DNA from: Streptomyces sp. NRRL WC-3605
GTDB taxonomy: Bacteria; Actinomycetota; Actinomycetes; Streptomycetales; Streptomycetaceae
Direction: 5' to 3'
Length of the DNA: 64,000 bases
Assembly (NCBI RefSeq): GCF_001509795.1
Contig: NZ_LLZN01000047.1
Location: forward strand, 1 to 64,000
Position 1 is the first letter of the stretch; each line of letters opens with the position of its first letter. The notes under the pieces are model-generated. The model saw only the letters and a list, made by a program, of their open reading frames with translations. It had not been told where the DNA came from and did not search any database. A program made the position numbers and the translations under genes. This document shows, in pieces, positions 37,237 through 47,647 of the stretch.

Positions 37237-37319
37237 GACCCCGAGCGGAGCGGCCAGGATCCGAAGGGCAGGCCCTAAGCTGGGGTCACAGCCATGTTTT
37301 CCCGAAGGGGCGGTAAAAG

Positions 37320-38108
37320 GTGAGCGCGAGCGGCACAACCTCGACCGGGCAGGTCGAGCACATGCTGCGCCAGGTGACCCCCGGGCGCTACGACGCCTAC
37401 GAGGCCCTCCTGCGCGCGCTCGCCACCCCGGCCACCGGCCAGGTCTGGATGCTGCTGTGGCACGGTCAGGCGGGCTCCCCGGACGCCCAGTACGGGAACA
37501 TGGAGGTCGATGGCCACGGCTACGCCCCGTGCGTCACCTCCGCCCAGGAGCTGTCGGCCAGCGGCTGGAACCGCAGTTACGAGGTCGTCGACGGCCTCGA
37601 CGTGGCCCGCACCCTCTACCCCGACCACTACGGCCTCTGGCTGAACCCGCACGCCCCGGGCGGCGGCGTCGGCATCCCCTGGCTCGACCTGCGCCGGATC
37701 GCCACCGGCCTGGACCGTCAGCCGGCGGGCCCGCTGCGGCTGTCGGAACCCGCCATCGAGGTCCCGCAGTTCTACGCCCTCCTCGCGCAGAACGCCCACC
37801 GGACCCCGGCCGTGCGCACGCTGCGCCGCGCCTGGGTGCAGCCCGCGCTCGGCGCGCCGTACCTGGCGATCGGCCTGGACGTCTACGACACGAGCCCGCC
37901 CGCCGTGGACGCGGTGCGCTCGATGATGCTCCAGTCGGTCACCGCGGTCCCGGACGGACTGCCGGTCTCGACCGTCGCCCTGGCCGACGAGGACGACCCG
38001 GTGGCGATGTGGATGCGGTCGGCCGCGCGGCCGTTCTACGACCGTGAGGCACACGCTCCCGCCCCCGCTTCGGGCTATGGCTACCCTCCGGCACAGGGCC
38101 GTTACTGA
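37320..38108 (+). CDS. SseB family protein, second of two
   Basis: The 262-aa paralogue of the preceding gene has GYAPCVTSAQELSASGWNR, YGLWLNPHAPGGGVGIPWLDLRRIA, and a C-terminal AWVQPALGAPYLAIGLDVYD domain ending in MWMRSAARPFYDREA, which parallels the first protein's DWMRAKVRPFYTREP. GTG 37320 has GAAGGGGCGG upstream; TAAGCT near 37275 may be its own -10. The C-terminal tail is Pro/Ala/Tyr-rich. Function unknown. Confidence 0.85.
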   Translation: MSASGTTSTGQVEHMLRQVTPGRYDAYEALLRALATPATGQVWMLLWHGQAGSPDAQYGNMEVDGHGYAPCVTSAQELSASGWNRSYEVVDGLDVARTLYPDHYGLWLNPHAPGGGVGIPWLDLRRIATGLDRQPAGPLRLSEPAIEVPQFYALLAQNAHRTPAVRTLRRAWVQPALGAPYLAIGLDVYDTSPPAVDAVRSMMLQSVTAVPDGLPVSTVALADEDDPVAMWMRSAARPFYDREAHAPAPASGYGYPPAQGRY

Positions 38109-38470
38109 GCTTCGACTTGCCATGACGGGGTTTCGTCCCTCCCCCCTCGGTCGTAGGTGCGAACGCCTCCCGGCTGTGGTTTCCCAGGTGGATCTCCGCG
38201 CGTAGATGCGATCGGAAGGTCCCGGTCCGCCCTCATACGCCCCAACTGGTACGCGTCCGGCCCCTGTTACCCGCTGTTCGGATAACGGAATCCCCCAAAC
38301 AGCATCACGGTTGCGCATCCTTTCCCCGTCAGCTCTGGCGACTGATCGGCCCCGCATTGAAGACTCCCCGCTAGGCACGGGCCGGTCGGCCCTGTGTGCG
38401 AGTGAGAGCAACCGCTACCGCGGCAGCCAGGGGGGTCGGCAACCGCCGGCCGAGAGGGGTCAATTCCACT
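38109..38470. other. Intergenic region before the oligopeptide transporter operon
   Basis: This 362-bp stretch separates the second SseB gene from the first transporter gene and should contain the operon promoter. AT-richer spots include CTGTTCGGATAACGG (38271-38285) and ATTGAAGACTCCCCGCTAGGC, but neither gives a convincing -35/-10 pair. No terminator hairpin longer than 5 bp, RNA gene or small ORF was found. Confidence 0.35.
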
Positions 38471-39469
38471 GTGACCGCACCGATCGAGACAACGGGAGCG
38501 GAGGCTGGAGCACAGCCCGAGGCCGTGCTCTCCGGGATCGAGAAGAGCAAGATCGAGGGGCGTTCGCTGGGGCAGATCGCCTGGTCCCGTTTCAAGAAGG
38601 ACAAGGTGGCCGTCGCCGGCGGCGTCATCGTCATCCTGCTGATCCTGCTCGCGATCCTGTCGCGTCCCATCCAGGCGATGTTCGGCCTGGACCCCAACGC
38701 GCTCAACCAGGACCTCATCGACCCCAACACCTCGCTGCCGAAGGGTGACTTCGGCGGGATGAGCTGGGAGCACCCGCTGGGTGTCGAGCCGAAGTTCGGC
38801 CGCGACATCGCCACCCGCATCCTCGAGGGCTCCTGGGTCTCGCTGGTCGTCGCCTTCGGCGCCACGCTGCTGTCCAACACGATCGGCGCCATCCTCGGCG
38901 TCGTGGCCGGCTACTACGGCGGCCGGGTGGACACGATCATCAGCCGCCTGATGGACACCTTCCTGGCCTTCCCGCTGCTGCTGTTCGCCATCGCCATCTC
39001 GGCCACCCTGCAGGGCGGTGCCTTCGGCCTGGAGGGCCTGCCGCTGCACATCAGCGTGCTGATCTTCATCATCGGTTTCTTCAACTGGCCGTATCTGGGC
39101 CGCATCGTCCGCGGTCAGACCCTGGCCCTCAGGGAGCGCGAGTTCGTCGACGCCTCCCGGGGCATGGGGGCCAGGGGGCCGTACATCCTCTTCCGGGAGC
39201 TCCTCCCGAACCTGGTCGGCCCGATCATCGTCTACTCGACGCTGCTCATCCCGACGAACATCCTTTTCGAGGCCAGCCTGAGCTTCCTCGGTGTCGGCAT
39301 CCAGCCCCCGCAGGCGTCGTGGGGCGGCATGCTCAACCAGGCGGTCGACTTCTACGAGGTCGACCCGCAGTTCATGATCGTGCCCGGCCTCGCCATCTTC
39401 GTCACCGTCCTGGCGTTCAACCTGCTCGGCGACGGTCTTCGTGACGCTCTCGACCCGCGCAGCCGCTGA
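38471..39469 (+). CDS. Oligopeptide ABC importer permease (DppC/OppC type)
   Basis: The 332-aa inner-membrane permease has six helices. The OppC N-terminal helix is VAVAGGVIVILLILLAILS; the EAA loop reads EFVDASRGMGARGPYILFRELLPN; the family end is GDGLRDALDPR. GTG 38471 (VTAPIETTG) has GAGAGGGG about 12 nt upstream. It is first in a five-gene operon, ahead of the binding protein, while the DppB-type permease comes third; that split order is less common than permease B followed by C. Gene order matches a BldK-like oligopeptide system in S. coelicolor (from memory). Confidence 0.92.
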   Translation: MTAPIETTGAEAGAQPEAVLSGIEKSKIEGRSLGQIAWSRFKKDKVAVAGGVIVILLILLAILSRPIQAMFGLDPNALNQDLIDPNTSLPKGDFGGMSWEHPLGVEPKFGRDIATRILEGSWVSLVVAFGATLLSNTIGAILGVVAGYYGGRVDTIISRLMDTFLAFPLLLFAIAISATLQGGAFGLEGLPLHISVLIFIIGFFNWPYLGRIVRGQTLALREREFVDASRGMGARGPYILFRELLPNLVGPIIVYSTLLIPTNILFEASLSFLGVGIQPPQASWGGMLNQAVDFYEVDPQFMIVPGLAIFVTVLAFNLLGDGLRDALDPRSR

Positions 39470-39525
39470 CCGGCGGACGCGGCGAGAGTCCAGAATTTCC
39501 AACAATGGAGGGGAAGCAGACCATC

Positions 39526-41277
39526 ATGCGAAGGTCAACGCTGGCCGCGGTTGCGGTCGTCGGCAGTGCGAGCTTGCTGCTTTCGGCCTGCAGCAAGGCC
39601 GATGACAAGTCGGACAACAACGGATCGAAGTCGGCTGGGGCCAACGCCGCGACCAAGGACGTCGTCAACGCCTCCACCCAGAAGGGTGGGACGGTCACGT
39701 ACGAGTACTCCGACGTCCCGGACTCCTTCGACCCGGGCAACACGTACTACGCGTACATGTACAACCTCAGCCGGCTGTACGCCCGCCCGCTGATGACGTT
39801 CAAGCCCGGTGCCGGCGAGTCCGGCAACGAGCTGGTCCCGGACCTGGCCTCCGCCCCCGGCGAGCCCAGCGACGGCGGCAAGACCTGGACGTACAAGCTG
39901 CGTCCGGGCCTGAAGTACGAGGACGGCACCCCGATCACGGCCAAGGACGTGAAGTACGCCGTCGAGCGCTCCAACTTCGCGCGTGACGTGCTCTCCCTCG
40001 GCCCCAGCTACTTCCAGCAGTTCCTCGAGGGCGGCGACAAGTACAAGGGCCCGTACAAGGACAAGAGCGACAAGGGCATCTCGTCCATCCAGACGCCGGA
40101 CGACAACACCATCGTCTTCAAGCTGAACCGCGCCTTCCAGGAGTTCGACTACCTGGTCGCCACCCCGCAGACGGCCCCCGTGCCGAAGGCGAAGGACACC
40201 GGCGTCGACTACGTCAAGAAGATCGTGTCGTCGGGCTCCTACAAGTTCGAGAGCTACCAGGAGGGCAAGGAAGCCGTCCTGGTCCGCAACGAGAACTGGG
40301 ACGCCAAGACCGACCCGCTGCGCAAGCAGTACCCGGACAAGGTCGTCGTCAAGCTGAAGGTCAACGCCGAGACCATCGACCAGGACGTCATGGCCGGCAA
40401 GGCCATCGACCTCGGTGGTACCGGTGTCCAGGCCGCGACCCAGGCGAAGGTCGTCAACTCCTCGGACCAGAAGGCCAACACCGACAACACCTACGGTGGC
40501 CGCCTGGTCTACATGGCGATCAACACCAAGCTCGCGCCGTTCGACAAGGTCGAGTGCCGCAAGGCCGTGGAGTTCGCGGTCAACAAGGTCTCCGTGCAGA
40601 CCGCCCTCGGCGGCCCGATCCGCGGTGACATCGCCTCCACCGTCCTGCCGCCGGACATCCCGGGCTACCAGAAGTCCGACCTGTACGCCACGCCGGGCAA
40701 CAAGGGCGACGTCGCCAAGGCCAAGGAGCAGCTGAAGGCCTGCGGCAAGACGTCGATCGACACCAACATCTCGGCGCGCAGCGACCGTCCCGCGGAGATC
40801 GACGCGGCCACCGCGATCATCGACTCGCTGAAGAAGGTCGGCATCAACGCCAGCCTGAAGCAGTTCCCGTCGGGCAAGTACTTCACCGACGCCGCGGGTG
40901 TCCCGAAGTTCAACAAGAAGCAGAACATCGGTCTGCACATGATGCAGTGGGGTGCCGACTGGCCGTCCGGCTACGGCTTCCTGCAGCAGATCCTGCACAG
41001 CGACGCGATCGGCGACTCCGGCAACACCAACCTGTCGCAGCTCGACAACAAGGACGTCGACTCCCTGCTGGAGAAGGCGATCGCCAGCCAGGACCAGGGC
41101 GAGCGTGACGGCCTCTACGCGGAGATCGACAAGAAGGCGATGGAGGAGGCGGCCCTCGTTCCGCTGACCTACTTCAAGGTCCTGCTGTACCGCCCCGCCG
41201 GATTCACCAACCTGGTGTCGACGGCTGCCTTCAGCGGTCAGTACGACTACCTCAACATCGGTACGACCAAGAAGTAG
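39526..41277 (+). CDS. Oligopeptide-binding lipoprotein (SBP family 5)
   Basis: The 583-aa extracellular solute-binding protein has a lipoprotein signal MRRSTLAAVAVVGSASLLLSAC with acylated Cys22. SBP_bac_5 features include GGTVTYEYSDVPDSFDPG, WTYKLRPGLKYEDGTPITAKDVKYAVER, and near the C-terminus LLEKAIASQDQGERDGLYAEIDKKAMEEAALVPL. Codon use is rich in AAG and GAC, suggesting high expression. ATG 39526 is preferred; ATG 39505 overlaps the GGAGGGG site. A strong hairpin follows the stop (41301-41334) within the operon. Confidence 0.94.
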   Translation: MRRSTLAAVAVVGSASLLLSACSKADDKSDNNGSKSAGANAATKDVVNASTQKGGTVTYEYSDVPDSFDPGNTYYAYMYNLSRLYARPLMTFKPGAGESGNELVPDLASAPGEPSDGGKTWTYKLRPGLKYEDGTPITAKDVKYAVERSNFARDVLSLGPSYFQQFLEGGDKYKGPYKDKSDKGISSIQTPDDNTIVFKLNRAFQEFDYLVATPQTAPVPKAKDTGVDYVKKIVSSGSYKFESYQEGKEAVLVRNENWDAKTDPLRKQYPDKVVVKLKVNAETIDQDVMAGKAIDLGGTGVQAATQAKVVNSSDQKANTDNTYGGRLVYMAINTKLAPFDKVECRKAVEFAVNKVSVQTALGGPIRGDIASTVLPPDIPGYQKSDLYATPGNKGDVAKAKEQLKACGKTSIDTNISARSDRPAEIDAATAIIDSLKKVGINASLKQFPSGKYFTDAAGVPKFNKKQNIGLHMMQWGADWPSGYGFLQQILHSDAIGDSGNTNLSQLDNKDVDSLLEKAIASQDQGERDGLYAEIDKKAMEEAALVPLTYFKVLLYRPAGFTNLVSTAAFSGQYDYLNIGTTKK

Positions 41278-41300
41278 CCCCGGAAGGCAGGTGAAGGCTT

Positions 41301-41334
41301 TGGTGCCCGCGGGCCTCGCGGCCCGCGGGCACCA
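41301..41334 (+). terminator. Intercistronic hairpin after the binding-protein gene
   Basis: TGGTGCCCGCGGGCC-TCGC-GGCCCGCGGGCACCA is a 15-bp perfect stem with a 4-nt loop, 24 nt after the stop and 13 nt before the next start. It probably attenuates read-through or protects the upstream mRNA so that more binding protein than permease is made. Confidence 0.7.
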
Positions 41335-41346
41335 GCGCCGATCCCC

Positions 41347-42350
41347 GTGATCTCGTACATCCTCCGCCGGACGCTCGCGGCAGTGATCCTGCTGCTGGTC
41401 GTCACCGCGGTCACCTTCGCGATCTTCTTCCTGCTGCCCAGACTCGCCGGCCAGACGGCCGACCAGCTGGCCCAGCAGTACATCGGGAAGAGCCCCACCC
41501 AGGCCGACATCGAGGCGGTCAAGCAGAACCTCGGTCTCGACCAGCCCGTGTACGTCCAGTACTGGGACTTCATCAAGGGGATCGTCTCCGGCGCCACCTA
41601 CGACCTCGGCCCCACCACGGCGCACTGCAGCGCGCCCTGCTTCGGCTACTCCTTCAAGACGCACGTCGAGGTCTGGCCCCAGCTCACCGACCGGCTGCCC
41701 GTCACGGTCTCCCTGGCCGCCGGTGCCGCCGTGCTGTGGCTGGTGGGCGGTGTGACGGCCGGTGTGATCTCCGCGCTCAAGCCGCGGTCGTTCGCCGACC
41801 GGACGTTCATGGGTATCGCCCTCGCGGGTGTCTCGCTGCCCATGTTCTTCACCGGCCAGCTCGCGCTGTTCCTCTTCACCTTCCAGTGGCCGATCTTCGG
41901 CCGCGAGTACGTCCCGTTCACCGAGAACCCCTCGCAGTGGGCCAACACCCTCTTCCCCGCGTGGTGTTCGCTCGCCCTGCTGTACTCGGCCATCTACGCG
42001 CGGCTCACCCGCTCGGGGATGCTGGAGACGATGAACGAGGACTTCATCCGCAGCGCCCGCGCCAAGGGCCTGCGGGAGCGGAAGGTCGTGGTCCGGCACG
42101 GTCTGCGGGCCGCGCTGACCCCGATCATCACCGTGTTCGGCATGGACCTCGGACTCCTGCTCGGCGGTGCCGTGATCACCGAGACGGTGTTCTCCCTGCA
42201 CGGCATCGGCGAGTACGCGGTGCAGTCCATCCGGGACAACGACCTGCCGCCGATCCTCGGCGTCACGCTCCTGGCCGCCTTCTTCGTCGTGCTCGCCAAC
42301 TTCCTGGTGGACCTGTTGTACGCCGCCGCCGACCCGCGGGTGAGGATCTC

Positions 42351-42354
<4 letters not shown>
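41347..42354 (+). CDS. Oligopeptide ABC importer permease (DppB/OppB type)
   Basis: The 335-aa inner-membrane permease has the N-terminal helix YILRRTLAAVILLLVVTAVTFAIFFLLP, an external loop with DLGPTTAHCSAPCFGYSFKTHV, and EAA motif DFIRSARAKGLRERKVVVRHGLRAALTP, ending in LVDLLYAAADPRVRIS, all as in DppB. GTG 41347. It overlaps the next ATPase gene by 4 nt (GTGA). Confidence 0.93.
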
Positions 42355-43444
<1,090 letters not shown>

Positions 43445-43448
<4 letters not shown>

Positions 43449-44755
43449 GTGAGACGAAGAAATCGGACGCGGCCGTCCCGGCCCAGGCGTCGGCCCCCGC
43501 CGCCGAGCGCGAGGTGCTGCTGAAGGTCGAGGGCCTGCAGAAGCACTTCCCGATCCGCAAGGGCGTCCTCCAGCGTCAGGTCGGCGCGGTCAAGGCCGTC
43601 GACGGCATCGACTTCGAGGTGCGCAAGGGCGAGACCCTGGGCGTGGTCGGCGAGTCCGGCTGCGGCAAGTCGACCATGGGCCGGGTCATCACCCGCCTCC
43701 AGGACCCGACGGGCGGCTCGATCCACTTCGAGGGCAAGGACATCACGCGGCTGAACACGGCCGGGATGCGTCCGCTGCGGCGGGACATCCAGATGATCTT
43801 CCAGGACCCCTACGGCTCGCTGAACCCGCGGCACACCATCGGCTCCATCGTCTCGGCGCCGTTCCGGCTGCAGGGCGTCGAGCCCGAGGGCGGGGTGAAG
43901 AAGGAGGTCCAGCGGCTCCTGGAGCTGGTGGGTCTCAGCCCCGAGCACTACAACCGCTACCCGCACGAGTTCTCCGGCGGCCAGCGCCAGCGCATCGGCA
44001 TCGCCCGGGCGCTCGCGCTGAAGCCGAAGCTGGTCGTGGCGGACGAGCCGGTCTCCGCCCTGGACGTCTCCATCCAGGCGCAGGTCGTCAACCTCATGGA
44101 CGACCTCCAGGAGGAGCTCGGCCTGACCTACGTGATCATCGCGCACGACCTCTCGGTCGTCCGGCACGTGTCGGACCGCATCGCGGTGATGTACCTCGGC
44201 AAGATCGTCGAGCTCGCCGACCGCACCTCGCTGTACGAGGCGCCGATGCACCCGTACACCAAGGCCCTGATGTCGGCCGTGCCGGTGCCGGACCCGAAGC
44301 GCCGGGGCGCCAAGAGCGAGCGCATCCTGCTCCGCGGCGACGTGCCCTCGCCGATCGCGCCGCCGCCCGGCTGCCGCTTCCACACGCGGTGCTGGAAGGC
44401 GACCGAGGTCTGCCGGACCGTGGAGCCCCCGCTGCTGGAGCTGCGGCCCGGCCAGCGCGTGGCCTGCCACCACCCGGAGAACTTCGAGGACCAGCAGCCG
44501 CAGGACACGGTGCTGCTCACCGCCGCCAAGGAGGCCGCCGAGCTGGTGGCCGACGAGGTGCTCGCGGAGTCGGCGCAGACGTCGGCCGCGGTGGCCGCGG
44601 AGGTCGCGGCGGTCGCACCGAAGACGGGGAAGGCCGCCGAGCCGGCCGCCGAGGCATCGGAGCCGGCCGCCGAGGCATCGGAGCCGGCCGCCGAGGCGCC
44701 GGAGCCGGCCGCTGGGAAGTCCTCCGACGCTCCCGCCGAGGGTGACGACAAGTAG
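43445..44755 (+). CDS. Oligopeptide ABC importer ATP-binding protein (DppF/OppF type) with Ala/Pro/Glu-repeat tail
   Basis: The 436-aa ATPase has Walker [10 protein letters not shown], signature [15 protein letters not shown], Walker [14 protein letters not shown]-loop IIAHDLSVV, and oligo_HPY cysteines [15 protein letters not shown]. It is about 80 residues longer than typical OppF: the tail after [11 protein letters not shown] is low-complexity ([21 protein letters not shown]) and ends with three EPAAEAS-type repeats encoded by a 21-bp tandem repeat. The tail is probably flexible and acidic; its role is unknown. Last gene of the operon, followed by a strong terminator. Confidence 0.94.
44639..44701 (+). 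repeat. 21-bp tandem repeat, three copies, inside the OppF-type gene
   Basis: Unit GAGCCGGCCGCCGAGGCATC-G occurs at 44639-44659 and 44660-44680, with a third copy at 44681-44701 differing in its last bases. It is in frame and encodes EPAAEAS repeats. Copy number may vary between strains by slippage. Confidence 0.85.
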
Positions 44756-44763
44756 CCACGTCG

Positions 44764-44800
44764 CGGCCCCCGCCTTCTTTTGTAAGGCGGGGGCCGTTTT
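44764..44800 (+). terminator. Terminator of the oligopeptide importer operon
   Basis: CGGCCCCCGCCTT-CTTTTGT-AAGGCGGGGGCCG is a 13-bp perfect stem followed by TTTT, the most classical intrinsic terminator in the window. It lies 9 nt after the stop codon. Confidence 0.92.
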
Positions 44801-44818
44801 CTGCGTAAGAATGTACGG

Positions 44819-45475
44819 GTGCTCCAGCAACTGTTCACCCCGTCCGTCCAGCACACGCTCGACCTGATCGGAATCTTCGTGTTCGCGATCTCGGGCGCCC
44901 TGCTCGCGGTCCGCAAGAACTTCGACGTCTTCGGCATAGCCGTCCTCGCCGAGGTCACGGCCCTGGGCGGCGGACTGTTCCGGGACGTGGTCATCGGTGC
45001 CGTGCCGCCGGCCGCGTTCACGGACCTGGGGTACTTCCTCACCCCGCTGCTCGCCGCGCTCCTGGTGTTCTTCCTCCACCCGCACGTGGAGCGCATCCAG
45101 ACCGGCGTGAACGTCTTCGACGCCGCGGGCCTCGGCCTGTTCTGCGTCGCCGGGACGGCGAAGGCGTACGACTACGGGCTGAACCTCACCGCCTCGGTCG
45201 CCCTGGGCCTGGCGACCGCCGTCGGCGGCGGTGTGCTGCGCGACGTGCTCGCCAACGAGGTGCCGTCACTGCTGCGCTGGGACCGCGACCTGTACGCCGT
45301 CCCCGCGATCGTCGGCGCCTCGCTGACCGTGCTGTGCATCCACTACGACGCCCTGACCCCGGTCACCGGCACGCTCGCGGCGGTCACGGCCTTCGTGCTG
45401 CGGCTGCTCGCCATGCGGTTCCACTGGCGGGCTCCGCGTGCGTGGAACCGGCGCTCGACCGTGCGAGAGGAGTAG
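44819..45475 (+). CDS. TRIC/UPF0126 family membrane protein
   Basis: The 218-aa, seven-helix inner-membrane protein is made of two repeated units, each with a GGG-x-RD motif (LGGGLFRDVVIGAVPP, VGGGVLRDVLANEVPS), the hallmark of UPF0126 proteins related to trimeric intracellular cation channels. Some relatives are annotated as glycine or cation transporters; the substrate is not determined here. GTG 44819 has no ribosome site; TAAGAA at 44806-44811 lies 7 nt upstream, so it may be leaderless. Its 3' end overlaps the convergent esterase gene by 92 nt. Confidence 0.88.
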   Translation: MLQQLFTPSVQHTLDLIGIFVFAISGALLAVRKNFDVFGIAVLAEVTALGGGLFRDVVIGAVPPAAFTDLGYFLTPLLAALLVFFLHPHVERIQTGVNVFDAAGLGLFCVAGTAKAYDYGLNLTASVALGLATAVGGGVLRDVLANEVPSLLRWDRDLYAVPAIVGASLTVLCIHYDALTPVTGTLAAVTAFVLRLLAMRFHWRAPRAWNRRSTVREE

Positions 45476-46610
45476 CGCGGGGCGCGCCGCGCGGCGCCAT
45501 CAGCTCGCTCAGCCACCGGAAGGCCGGCACGACCTGCGGCTTCCACAGCGCCATGGTGTGGCCTCCGGCGCTCGGCGGGACGAACACGACGTCCACGCGC
45601 GTGGGTGCCCGCGCGGCGCGATCGAGGGCCTGCGCGGCCTCGTACCCGTCGCCGGGCTGCCCGGACAGGTACAGCGCGACGGGCGGCGGGGCGGGGGAGC
45701 GGGTCAGCAGCGTGTACGGGTCGTTGGCGGAGCGCAGCGCGGGGGTGCGGGCCGCGAGCGAACCGGCCTCGGCGGCCGGGTCGTTGTACCCGGACAGACC
45801 GACGGCGGCGCGGTAGCGGTCGGGGTGGGCCACGGCCAGCTTGACCGCGCAGTGGCCGCCCGCCGAGTAACCGGCCACGGCCCAGCCGTCGGGCGCGGCC
45901 CGCGCCCGGAAGTTGTCGGTGACCATCTTCGGCACGTCCACGCTCAGCCAGGTGTCGGCGTTCACCCGCCCCGCGATGTTGGCGCACCCGGTGTCCACGC
46001 CCGGCAGCAGGTTGGTCCGCGGCGAGACGAGGATGAACGGCTCGATCCGCCCCTCGCGCATCAGCGGCGCCAGCTGCTCGGTGGCGTCCATCGACCCGAA
46101 CCAGGCCTTGGAGGAGCCCGGATAGCCGGGCAGCAGCTCGACGACCGGGAACCGGTGCTCGCGGTAGGCGGGGTCGTCGTACTGGGGCGGCAGCCACACG
46201 TTGACCTCGGCATGGACCCCCGACACCCGCCCGTCGAGCTGGGTGACGAGCACGCCGCCCTCGGTCCGCATGCCGGGCCCCCTGCCCCGCTCGAAGGTCT
46301 GGCGGACCCGGGGCAGGGTCTCCAGGGCTATCCCGCCGGTGCCGCTCGCGCCGAGGTCGACGGCCTCGCGGACGTGGTCGCCGGTCCCGAGGACGTCGTC
46401 CCAGTTGTCGTAGAGCTGGTTGGAGTTGTTGACCAGCGTGAAGACCAGGGCGACCGCCGTGGCCTGGGCGAAGAGCAGCATGGCCAGCCGGGCGGCGCCC
46501 CGGGCGAACCGGGGTCCGGGCACCCGTGACCAGAGGGCCAGCGGCAGGGCGACGGCGGCGACGCACAGCACGGCGAGCGTGGCGAGGAACGGGGTCCCGG
46601 TGAGACTCAT
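45384..46610 (-). CDS. Membrane-anchored esterase (esterase D-like alpha/beta hydrolase)
   Basis: The 408-aa protein has two N-terminal membrane helices (LATLAVLCVAAVALPLALW and LAMLLFAQATAVALVFTLV), then an extracellular alpha/beta hydrolase domain of the esterase D/mycolyltransferase fold: VHAEVNVWLPPQYDDP, VVELLPGYPGS, nucleophile elbow GYSAGGHCAV, and HTMALWKPQVVPAFRWL with the catalytic histidine. The Ala/Arg-rich C-terminal 30 residues lie in the 92-nt overlap with the convergent TRIC gene and may be expendable. ATG 46610. Substrate unknown. Confidence 0.87.
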   Translation of the reverse strand: MSLTGTPFLATLAVLCVAAVALPLALWSRVPGPRFARGAARLAMLLFAQATAVALVFTLVNNSNQLYDNWDDVLGTGDHVREAVDLGASGTGGIALETLPRVRQTFERGRGPGMRTEGGVLVTQLDGRVSGVHAEVNVWLPPQYDDPAYREHRFPVVELLPGYPGSSKAWFGSMDATEQLAPLMREGRIEPFILVSPRTNLLPGVDTGCANIAGRVNADTWLSVDVPKMVTDNFRARAAPDGWAVAGYSAGGHCAVKLAVAHPDRYRAAVGLSGYNDPAAEAGSLAARTPALRSANDPYTLLTRSPAPPPVALYLSGQPGDGYEAAQALDRAARAPTRVDVVFVPPSAGGHTMALWKPQVVPAFRWLSELMAPRGAPRATPLARSSAGSTHAEPASGTAWRAAAARRP

Positions 46611-46696
46611 GTCCTCATAGAGGGGCGAAGCGGGCCCCGGGGTTCACCGGAGAGCCTCCGCCGACCGAAAAGCTACCGCTTAGTAGTCAGTTGTTG

Positions 46697-46708
46697 TACC
46701 GTTCAGCC
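46697..46708 (+). promoter_or_regulatory. Leaderless-type -10 box of the thioesterase gene
   Basis: TACCGT (46697-46702), then TCAGCC (6 nt), then ATG at 46709. There is no Shine-Dalgarno before this start. The surrounding TTAGTAGTCAGTTGTTG is AT-rich for this genome. Confidence 0.55.
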
Positions 46709-47572
46709 ATGTCAGAAGCAGCCTCCGCCACCACGGCCCGGCGGGCCACGATCGGCGACAGCGAGTTCGACCGCGACACCGCGCTCACGCGGCGCGAGCC
46801 CGGCGTGTACGACATCGATCTCTCCGCCGGCTGGACGATCATCAGCGCCGTCAACGGCGGCTATCTGCTGGCGGTCCTCGGCCGCGCCCTCGCGGACGCC
46901 CTGCCGCACGGCGACCCGTTCACGATCTCCGCGCACTACCTGACCGCGTCCCAGCCGGGCCCCGCGGTCGTGCGCACGGACGTCGTCCGCACGGGCCGCA
47001 CCCTCTCCACCGGCCAGGCCTCGCTCTTCCAGTACGACGACGAGGGCAACGAGGTCGAGCGCATCCGCGTCCTCGCCTCCTACGGCGACCTCGACGCCCT
47101 CCCCGACGACGTCCGTACGACGGCCGTGCCGCCGGCGATCCCGCCCATCGAGCACTGCTTCGGCGCCGACGACGGCCCCGCCCCCGTCTCCGGAAGCTCC
47201 GCCATCACCGAGCGGCTGATGCTCAAGCTCGACCCCGCCACCGTCGGCTGGGCGATCGGCCGGCCCTCCGGCAAGGGCGAGATGCGGGCCTGGTTCGGGC
47301 TGGCCGACGGCCGGGACGCCGACCCGCTCTCGCTGCTGCTCGCCGTGGACGCCCTGCCGCCCACCGCGTTCGAGATCGGCATCTCCGGCTGGGTCCCGAC
47401 CGTCGAGCTGACGGTCCACGTGCGCCACCGTCCCGCGCCGGGCCCGCTGCGGGTCTCCATCACCACCCGCAACCTCGCGGGCGGCTTCCTGGAGGAGGAC
47501 GCGGAGGTCTGGGACAGCGAGGACCGGCTCGTGGCCCAGTCCCGGCAGCTGGCGCGGGTGCGGCTCGGCTGA
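46709..47572 (+). CDS. Thioesterase family protein (double hot-dog, TesB-like)
   Basis: The 287-aa protein has a tandem hot-dog layout: first half WTIISAVNGGYLLAVLGRALADALPHGDPFTISAHYLTASQPG, second half LLLAVDALPPTAFEIGISGWVPTVELTVHVRHRP ... LAGGFLEEDAEVWDSEDRLVAQSRQLARV. This is typical of actinobacterial acyl-CoA thioesterases. Convergent with a TetR regulator gene and separated from it by a strong bidirectional terminator. The acyl substrate is not predictable. Confidence 0.87.
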   Translation: MSEAASATTARRATIGDSEFDRDTALTRREPGVYDIDLSAGWTIISAVNGGYLLAVLGRALADALPHGDPFTISAHYLTASQPGPAVVRTDVVRTGRTLSTGQASLFQYDDEGNEVERIRVLASYGDLDALPDDVRTTAVPPAIPPIEHCFGADDGPAPVSGSSAITERLMLKLDPATVGWAIGRPSGKGEMRAWFGLADGRDADPLSLLLAVDALPPTAFEIGISGWVPTVELTVHVRHRPAPGPLRVSITTRNLAGGFLEEDAEVWDSEDRLVAQSRQLARVRLG

Positions 47573-47587
47573 GGCCCGTCCACGCGT

Positions 47588-47632
47588 GACGAGGGGCGGC
47601 GCTCCCGGTGAACCGGGGTGCCGCCCCTCGTC
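47588..47632. terminator. Bidirectional terminator between the thioesterase and TetR genes
   Basis: A 13-bp perfect outer stem GACGAGGGGCGGC / GCCGCCCCTCGTC encloses an inner CCCGGT/ACCGGG stem. It lies between convergent stop codons 47572 and 47648. Confidence 0.85.
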
Positions 47633-47647
47633 GTCGTCCGCCGCCGC

